NCBI GenBank assembly: GCA_002293275.1
Contig: DBCX01000038.1
Location: forward strand, 1 to 5,770
DNA length: 5,770 nt
Source of the DNA: Cyanobacteria bacterium UBA947
GTDB lineage: Bacteria > Cyanobacteriota > Vampirovibrionia > Gastranaerophilales > Gastranaerophilaceae
Reading direction: 5' to 3'
The translations under genes were made by a program, and so were the position numbers. A model generated the notes under the pieces. It saw nothing but the letters and a program-made list of their open reading frames with translations, had not been told where the DNA came from and did not search any database. How positions within the stretch are numbered: position 1 is the stretch's first letter; every line of letters begins with the position of its first letter. This document shows positions 1 to 4,842 of this stretch, one piece after another.

Positions 1-63
1 TTGTATTCTAACTTAAAATTTTAATAATTGCAATAACTAGTCTTGTTTTGTTACGTTGTATCG

Positions 64-91
64 TTGAAATCGCGCGCAAAGGGGTAATAAT
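64..91 (+). promoter_or_regulatory. Candidate sigma70-type promoter for the protease gene
   Basis: A TTGAAA at 64-69 (5 of 6 matches to the -35 consensus) is separated by 16 bases from AATAAT at 86-91 (5 of 6 to the -10 consensus). Transcription would begin about 6-7 bases past the -10, at or next to the ATG at 98, giving an almost leaderless message. The competing reading is that transcription starts further upstream and the purine run AAAGGGG at 78-84 acts as a ribosome site, though its 13-base distance from the ATG is long. Only motif matching supports this, in AT-rich DNA where chance matches are common. I see nothing else recognisable in 1-97. Confidence 0.35.
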
Positions 92-97
92 TTATGT

Positions 98-787
98 ATG
101 AGGAAAATTGTATTAATATTGTGTATGTTGTGTGCGCCGGTGTTTGCGTATGAGGCGGATGAGCGGATAAATATAGATGTCTACGAGCGGATAAGCCCCG
201 CGATTGTGGCGATTGACGCGTCAATTCCGGACGGGTTTTCGGCGGGGACAGGGTGCGTTATCAAATCCGAGGGTCTGATTTTAACCGGCTGGCATGTGGT
301 TAACGGTGCGAAAACTATTGAGGTAAAAACCCACAACGGGCAGGTTTACAAGGCAAAAGTGGCGGCAAAAGCCGGCCGGAACAAGGATTTGGCTATTTTA
401 AAAATTGAACCGAAAGAGCCGCTGCAGGCGGTGGAGTTTGGTGATTCCGACGAGATAAAGGTTGGGCAAAAAGTGCTTGCAATCGGCAACCCGTTCGGGT
501 TTTCAGGTACTTTGACGCAAGGGATTGTGTCACGGATTGATTATGTAAAAGGCCGGCTGCAAACGGACGCGTCAATCAACCCCGGGTGCTCGGGCGGGCC
601 GCTGCTTAATTCCAGAGGTCAGGTCATCGGGATAAGCCAGTCCATTTACAACCCGGACAATAATATATCTAATATCGGTATCGGGTTTGCTATCCCGATA
701 AACGATGCAAAGAAGTTTGTTGAGCAAATGGTTTCGCAAGCGCAGGTGCCGGCTGCGGGCAGAAAACATTTTGCGCTGAAAGAGTGA
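98..787 (+). CDS. Secreted HtrA/Deg-like trypsin-type serine protease without a PDZ domain
   Basis: This 229-residue protein is a chymotrypsin-fold serine endopeptidase of the HtrA/DegP type (S1C), probably acting outside the cytoplasmic membrane in protein quality control or processing of unknown substrates. Residues 1-17 form a signal peptide: basic MRK, a hydrophobic stretch, and a likely cut after VFA. No lipobox is seen. The predicted triad is His66 (in TGWHVV), Asp97 (in NKDLAILK) and Ser165 (in NPGCSGGPL); the family-typical AIGNPFG lies at 128-134. The protein ends about 50 residues after the IGFAIP segment (194-199), so the PDZ domains of DegP/DegS are absent although the stop is natural. 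Odd points: Cys164 replaces the usual Asn just before the catalytic Ser, Gly-Trp replaces the usual residues before the catalytic His, and Cys53 and Cys164 are the only cysteines of the mature chain. The next gene lies 109 bases away beyond a large inverted repeat, so it is probably monocistronic. Fold and class are secure; physiological role is not. Confidence 0.9.
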   Translation: MRKIVLILCMLCAPVFAYEADERINIDVYERISPAIVAIDASIPDGFSAGTGCVIKSEGLILTGWHVVNGAKTIEVKTHNGQVYKAKVAAKAGRNKDLAILKIEPKEPLQAVEFGDSDEIKVGQKVLAIGNPFGFSGTLTQGIVSRIDYVKGRLQTDASINPGCSGGPLLNSRGQVIGISQSIYNPDNNISNIGIGFAIPINDAKKFVEQMVSQAQVPAAGRKHFALKE

Positions 788-792
788 TTAAA

Positions 793-869
793 TGGGGAAA
801 TATTTTAAATTCGCACCTGCACCGCTCCTCCGTCGCTCCCGAAGGTGCTCATTTTAAAATATTTCCCCA
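793..869. repeat. 77-bp nested inverted repeat (large hairpin) between protease and recN
   Basis: Two perfect 17-base arms, TGGGGAAATATTTTAAA at 793-809 and its reverse complement at 853-869, enclose a second 6-bp inverted repeat, GCACCT at 813-818 with AGGTGC at 843-848. Between the inner arms is a 24-base GC-rich loop (819-842) whose complementary strand carries GGAGCG twice. The left arm starts 5 bases after the protease stop codon. There is no T-tract on the downstream side (CACTCATCCTC follows), so it is not a textbook intrinsic terminator, although it could end or stabilise the protease mRNA. AT-rich outer arms around a GC-rich core also resemble short palindromic mobile repeats (REP/MITE-like). 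Copy number elsewhere cannot be seen from one window. Confidence 0.85.
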
Positions 870-881
870 CACTCATCCTCA

Positions 882-890
882 TGATATAAT
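882..890 (+). promoter_or_regulatory. Extended -10 promoter element upstream of recN
   Basis: TGATATAAT is an exact match to the extended -10 form (TG, one base, TATAAT). No good -35 is present: the best candidate, TTTCCC at 862-867 with 17-base spacing, matches 3 of 6 and lies inside the right arm of the inverted repeat. Extended -10 promoters tolerate weak -35 boxes. The hexamer ends 6 bases before the recN ATG, so transcription should start at or next to the start codon. No LexA-type operator was recognised. Confidence 0.5.
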
Positions 891-896
891 ATTGGC

Positions 897-2468
897 ATGA
901 TTAAACAAATAAGATTAAGGGATTATGTGTTGATTGACGAGCTGGAAGCCAACTTTGAGCGCGGCTTGAACGTGATTACCGGCGAGACGGGCGCGGGCAA
1001 AAGCATCTTGATTAACGCGATTGACCTGGCTTTTTCAACGCGTGTGTCAAAAGACGTCATCAAAACCGGCCGGGAAAAAGCGGTTATTGAGCTGACAATT
1101 GACGATAAAATCCTTACAAAAGAAATCACCAAAAGCGGCTCACGCACGCGCCTTGACGGGGTTGTGATTTCGGCGGAGGAGGTGAAAGAGCTGCGCGCAA
1201 AATATCTGGATATCCACTCGCAGCACCAGACGTATACGTTTTTGCAGCCAAAATACCACATAACGCTGCTGGATAATTATGCGAAGAACGAAAAGCTGGC
1301 GATTTACCGCGAAAAATTTGCGGTGTACCGCCAAATGCAAACAGAGCTTGAAACCTTGCAAAGCGCGGCGGACAAAACACAGAGCGAGCTGGAGTTTTTG
1401 CGGTTCCAGATTGATGAGATTTCAGCAGCGGAGCTAAAAGGGGCGGATGAAGTTGAAGTATTGAAAGCCGAGTTGGAAGTGCTTGAAAACGCCGAGAAAT
1501 TGCAGGAGTTGACCGGCATCGCGTACTGGGCAATCAACGGGGACGAGGGTTCTGTGTTGGAGTCGCTCGGCAAAATCAAGCAGAACGTGTCAAAAGCGGC
1601 ATCGTTTGATGCAAAACTTGCAAGAGCCGAGCAGCAGCTGACCGAGGCGCTTGAAACATTGCGCGAAACAGGCAGCGAGCTGCGCGATTACAGCCAGGGG
1701 TTGAAAAACAATACTCAAAGGTTCAACGAGATTCAAGAGCGTATGTTTTTGCTGGACAAACTTTGCCGCAAGTACGGTGACCCGCTTGGAACGCTTGAAA
1801 AATTGAGCGCGGAGCTTGCGGGGATTGAGTTTTCGGACGCTGCGATTGAAGAATTAGGGGTAAAGATTGCGGCTGAGCGCGCTGAATTACAAGTTTTGGC
1901 CGCGCAAATCAGCGAAACCCGCCAAAACTATGCGCAGGTGTTATCGTCGCTTGTGCAGGATAAATTAGAAAAATTGGAGCTGCCAAAAGTCCGGTTCAAG
2001 ATTGACGTGCAGCCGGCGCAGCTGGGTGCGGACGGCGCGGATTCGGTGGAATTTTTGATTGCGGCGAATATTTCTGACGACCTGAAACCGTTGGCGCGTG
2101 TGGCCTCCGGCGGTGAGATTTCGCGTGTTATGCTGGCGCTTAAGAGCATTTTTGCGGCGGCCGATGAGATTGATACTGTGATTTTTGACGAGATTGACAC
2201 AGGCGTTTCGGGGCGTGCGGCGCAGAGCGTTGCGGACGAGATAACCGAGCTTGCCAAGTCCCGCCAGATAATCCTTATCACGCACCAGGCGATTATCGCG
2301 TCAAAAGCGGACAAACATTTTTATGTGAAAAAATCTCAGCTTGACGAAACTTTGGTTGAAGTTTACGTTTTGAGCGGCGAAAACAGGTTGAAAGCCTTGG
2401 CAGAACTTGCCGGCGGCGAGATTAACGAACAGTCTATGCAGTTTGCTCAATCACTTCTTGCCGGTTGA
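897..2468 (+). CDS. recN: DNA repair protein RecN (SMC-like ATPase)
   Basis: RecN is a cytoplasmic SMC-family ATPase that acts early in recombinational repair of double-strand breaks. The 523-residue product has the full ABC/SMC head. The Walker A motif GETGAGKS is at residues 29-36, followed by the ILINAIDLAF helix. The signature ASGGEISR is at 403-410, Walker B with the catalytic Glu in VIFDE ends at 432, the D-loop is DTGVSG (434-439), and the H-loop His is 463. The middle, about 130-370, is rich in Glu, Lys, Leu and Ala heptad-like sequence, as expected for the two coiled-coil arms, and no hinge domain is evident. It is slightly shorter than the usual 550-570 residues, probably through shorter arms. 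In the H-loop region the sequence reads ITHQAIIASKADKHF where many RecN proteins have THLPQVAAMADKHF. The start is chosen because MIKQIRLRDYVLIDE matches the family N-terminus. No Shine-Dalgarno sequence precedes it. Confidence 0.96.
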   Translation: MIKQIRLRDYVLIDELEANFERGLNVITGETGAGKSILINAIDLAFSTRVSKDVIKTGREKAVIELTIDDKILTKEITKSGSRTRLDGVVISAEEVKELRAKYLDIHSQHQTYTFLQPKYHITLLDNYAKNEKLAIYREKFAVYRQMQTELETLQSAADKTQSELEFLRFQIDEISAAELKGADEVEVLKAELEVLENAEKLQELTGIAYWAINGDEGSVLESLGKIKQNVSKAASFDAKLARAEQQLTEALETLRETGSELRDYSQGLKNNTQRFNEIQERMFLLDKLCRKYGDPLGTLEKLSAELAGIEFSDAAIEELGVKIAAERAELQVLAAQISETRQNYAQVLSSLVQDKLEKLELPKVRFKIDVQPAQLGADGADSVEFLIAANISDDLKPLARVASGGEISRVMLALKSIFAAADEIDTVIFDEIDTGVSGRAAQSVADEITELAKSRQIILITHQAIIASKADKHFYVKKSQLDETLVEVYVLSGENRLKALAELAGGEINEQSMQFAQSLLAG

Positions 2469-2493
2469 TTTTATTTTTTTAGCGTGCGATAAT
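2465..2493 (+). promoter_or_regulatory. Promoter of the hydCBA operon
   Basis: TTGATT at 2465-2470 (TTGA of the -35 consensus) is followed after exactly 17 bases by GATAAT at 2488-2493 (5 of 6), with the extended TG at 2485-2486. The -35 box overlaps the recN stop codon (2466-2468). Predicted transcription start is about 2499-2501, giving a leader of only about 14 bases that contains little more than the ribosome site. No operator, such as a Rex-type palindrome, could be identified, and the T-run at 2471-2480 is not preceded by a clear hairpin, so readthrough from recN is possible. Confidence 0.55.
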
Positions 2494-2503
2494 ATTTGGG
2501 AAT

Positions 2504-2508
2504 AGGAG
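2504..2508 (+). promoter_or_regulatory. Ribosome binding site that fixes the hydC start
   Basis: AGGAG lies 5 bases before the ATG at 2514. An in-frame TTG at 2496 would add six residues (reading MGIGED), but it has no ribosome site, sits essentially on the predicted transcription start, and its codons would contain the Shine-Dalgarno sequence itself. The ATG is therefore preferred. Confidence 0.85.
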
Positions 2509-2513
2509 AAGAT

Positions 2514-2999
2514 ATGAGCGACACAAAAGTTGACATTAAGCAGTTGGACGAGATTATAGCGCAGTGCGGCGGCAAAAAAGCCAATCTGATTGCGATTTTG
2601 CAAAAGATTCAAGAGATTTACCGTTATGTGCCGGAAGATGCGATGATTTATATCGGGACAAAGATTGAGGGGCTGTCGCCCGCAACGGTTTTCGGGGTGG
2701 CGACATTCTATGCGCAGTTCTCGCTGGAGCCGAAGGGCAAATACGAGATTAAATTGTGTGACGGGACGGCATGCCATGTGAGAGGTTCAATACCGGTTTT
2801 GAACGCGATTCGTGCGAAGGTCGGGCTGACCGGCGAGCAGGTGACGACGGGCAACGGGCTGTTTACGGTTGAGACCGTGAGCTGTCTGGGTGCGTGCGGG
2901 CTTGCACCGGTGGTTGTTATTAACGAAAAAGTCTATCCGCAGATGACATCAGATGCGATTTCAATGATTTTAGACGAGATTATAAAAGGTGAGAATTAA
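2514..2999 (+). CDS. hydC: NADH-linked [FeFe]-hydrogenase subunit HydC (NuoE/HndA-like, 2Fe-2S)
   Basis: This 161-residue subunit belongs to the NuoE / 24-kDa family and carries one [2Fe-2S] cluster in a thioredoxin-like fold, thought to pass electrons at the flavin end of the complex. The N-terminal helical region (about 1-75) includes the family-typical GLSPATVFGVATFYAQFSL. Cluster ligands are Cys82 and Cys87 (C-x4-C in LCDGTACHVRG) and Cys124 and Cys128 (C-x3-C in SCLGACGLAP). Length matches the family. Its stop overlaps the hydB start by one base (TAATG), implying translational coupling. NuoE of respiratory complex I is the other reading, but the fused ferredoxin domains of the next gene and the hydrogenase after it, with no membrane subunits, favour a soluble trimeric hydrogenase. 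hndA is an alternative symbol. Confidence 0.93.
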   Translation: MSDTKVDIKQLDEIIAQCGGKKANLIAILQKIQEIYRYVPEDAMIYIGTKIEGLSPATVFGVATFYAQFSLEPKGKYEIKLCDGTACHVRGSIPVLNAIRAKVGLTGEQVTTGNGLFTVETVSCLGACGLAPVVVINEKVYPQMTSDAISMILDEIIKGEN

Positions 3000-4831
3000 T
3001 GGATATTAAACAAGAACAGCAAAAAGCACAAGAGTTAGTGAAACAGCAGGGTTTGCGGGTGTTGGTCTGCGCGGGAACAGGGTGCGTGGCAAACGGGTCA
3101 AACGATGTTATAGCAAGGTTTAAAGAGCTTGGTACGCAGGTTGACACCCTTGACGAGAAGGTTACGATTGTACCGACAGGCTGCCACGGGTTCTGCGAGC
3201 AGGGTGTCCTGGTGGTGCTGCCGGACAAACACGTGACTTATGTGAAGGTCAGACTTGCCGATGTTGATGAAATCGTTGAAAGCCATATCAAAGGCGGCAA
3301 AGCGGTGGAGCGTTTACTTTATACTGACCCGCATACGGGAGAAAGGGTTGCAAAAAATGACGACATTAATTTTTACAAAAAACAGCAAAGAACAGCGCTC
3401 GCTAACTGCGGGCATATCAACGCCGAAAGCCTTGACGACGCGCTCGCAGCGCGCGGTTATGAGGCGCTGGCAAATATTTTGGAAGCAGCAGACCCGGATG
3501 CGGTAATTGATATTATTGAAAAATCAGGGTTGAGAGGCCGCGGTGGCGGGGGTTTCCCGGCTGGTCGCAAATGGCGGTTCACGGCGGCCAACAAGGGCGG
3601 AAAATCTTTTGTGGTGTGCAACGGGGACGAAGGGGACCCGGGCGCGTTCATGGACAGAAGTATTATGGAAGGCGACCCGCACAAACTGCTTGAAGGGATG
3701 GCTATTGCGGCGTATGCGATAGGCTCTGATGAGGGTTATATCTACGTTCGGGCGGAATATCCGCTTGCGATTAAACGGCTGCGTAAGGCGATTGCGGACG
3801 CGGAAGAACGCGGGTATCTTGGTAAAAACATTATGGGCAGCGGGTTTTCGTTCTGCCTTCATATCAAAGAAGGTGCGGGCGCGTTTGTTTGCGGCGAGGA
3901 AACAGCTCTTATCGCGTCAATTGAGGGCGAGCGCGGGATGCCGAGACCAAAACCGCCGTTCCCGGCGAACAAAGGCTTGTTCGGGCGTCCGACTTTGATT
4001 AATAACGTTGAAACGCTGGCGAACGTGCCGCTTATTATCCTCAACGGTGCGGATTGGTTCAGTTCGTTCGGTACGGAGACTTCAAAGGGTACAAAAACAT
4101 TCGCGTTGACCGGTGAAGTTAATAATACCGGATTGATTGAGGTTCCGATGGGAACGAAGCTTCGCGATATAGTGTTTGATATCGGCGGCGGAATCCGCGG
4201 CGGTAAGAAATTCAAGGCTGTGCAAATCGGCGGGCCGTCAGGCGGCTGCTTGACAGAAGAGCATCTGGACATCTCAATGGACTATGACAGCTTGATTAAG
4301 GCCGGTGCGATGGTGGGCTCGGGCGGGCTTGTTGTGATGAACGAGGACACCTGTATCGTTGAGGTTGCGCGGTTCTTTATGAACTTTACGCAGAATGAAT
4401 CGTGCGGAAAGTGCGTTCCTTGCCGCGAAGGTACGAAAAACCTTTTGAAAATCCTTGAAAAAATCGTTGCGGGCAACGGTGAGATGTCGGATTTGGATCT
4501 TTTGGAAGAATTATCGGTTGCAGTTAAGGATGGGTCGCTTTGCGGGCTGGGCAAAACCGCGCCAAACCCGATTCTTTCAACACTGAAATACTTCCGCGAC
4601 GAGTATATCGCGCACATACGCGACAAAAAATGTCCGGCGGGTGTTTGCACGGCGATGAAAAAAATCGTTATCACAGACGGGTGCAAAGGCTGCACAAAGT
4701 GTACGCGTGTTTGTCCGGTTGATGCGATTTCCGGCAAGGTCAAGGAATTACACGTGATAGATCAGGACAAATGTATCAAATGCGGCGCGTGCCTAAGCAG
4801 CTGCCCGTTCAAAGCGATAGTAAGCCAGTAA
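2999..4831 (+). CDS. hydB: NADH-linked [FeFe]-hydrogenase subunit HydB (NuoF/HndC-like flavoprotein)
   Basis: This 610-residue flavoprotein is the NAD(H)-binding subunit and, in characterised HydABC enzymes, the proposed site of electron bifurcation. Three parts are visible. (1) An N-terminal thioredoxin-like [2Fe-2S] domain with Cys24/Cys29 and Cys62/Cys66. (2) The NuoF core: the glycine-rich FMN/NAD loop around GLRGRGGGGFPAG (177-189), NGDEGDPGAF (208-217), GAGAFVCGEETAL (292-304), an SLBB-like region near 365-415, and a [4Fe-4S] site with Cys469, Cys472, Cys475 and Cys515. (3) A C-terminal two-[4Fe-4S] ferredoxin domain with C-x2-C-x2-C-x3-C-P at 562-573 and 592-603. The extra N- and C-terminal domains separate it from complex I NuoF and fit HydB of Thermotoga-type enzymes. 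A further pair, Cys545 and Cys550 (KKCPAGVC), may belong to a structural metal site; that is inference. The ribosome site AAAGGTGAG (2985-2993) lies within the end of hydC. No damage is seen. Confidence 0.95.
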   Translation: MDIKQEQQKAQELVKQQGLRVLVCAGTGCVANGSNDVIARFKELGTQVDTLDEKVTIVPTGCHGFCEQGVLVVLPDKHVTYVKVRLADVDEIVESHIKGGKAVERLLYTDPHTGERVAKNDDINFYKKQQRTALANCGHINAESLDDALAARGYEALANILEAADPDAVIDIIEKSGLRGRGGGGFPAGRKWRFTAANKGGKSFVVCNGDEGDPGAFMDRSIMEGDPHKLLEGMAIAAYAIGSDEGYIYVRAEYPLAIKRLRKAIADAEERGYLGKNIMGSGFSFCLHIKEGAGAFVCGEETALIASIEGERGMPRPKPPFPANKGLFGRPTLINNVETLANVPLIILNGADWFSSFGTETSKGTKTFALTGEVNNTGLIEVPMGTKLRDIVFDIGGGIRGGKKFKAVQIGGPSGGCLTEEHLDISMDYDSLIKAGAMVGSGGLVVMNEDTCIVEVARFFMNFTQNESCGKCVPCREGTKNLLKILEKIVAGNGEMSDLDLLEELSVAVKDGSLCGLGKTAPNPILSTLKYFRDEYIAHIRDKKCPAGVCTAMKKIVITDGCKGCTKCTRVCPVDAISGKVKELHVIDQDKCIKCGACLSSCPFKAIVSQ

Positions 4832-4842
4832 GGAAAGAAAAA

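Noticed and set aside
793..880. Classical rho-independent terminator after the protease
   Set aside because: The hairpin is strong but much longer than usual, with a large structured loop, and no T-tract follows it; it is recorded as an inverted repeat with possible terminator activity instead.
1126..1533. 135-codon open frame on the minus strand inside recN
   Set aside because: It is a shadow of recN: proline, serine and arginine-rich with no recognisable domain, no ribosome site, and fully covered by a well-supported gene.
2469..2480. Terminator for recN at the T-rich run
   Set aside because: No GC-rich hairpin precedes the T-run; the bases more likely form the spacer of the hyd promoter.
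2496..2513. TTG at 2496 as the hydC start, adding six residues
   Set aside because: It lacks a ribosome site and overlaps the predicted transcription start; AGGAG at 2504-2508 is well placed for the ATG at 2514, and the family N-terminus does not need the extension.
4282..4743. 153-codon open frame on the minus strand opposite hydB
   Set aside because: It lies fully opposite conserved Fe-S motif coding sequence and has low-complexity composition, typical of an antisense shadow of a GC-rich gene.
2514..4831. Respiratory complex I nuoE-nuoF
   Set aside because: HydB carries extra N- and C-terminal Fe-S domains not found in NuoF, and the next gene has the TSCCPGW hydrogenase motif rather than being a NuoG with the molybdopterin-like domain.
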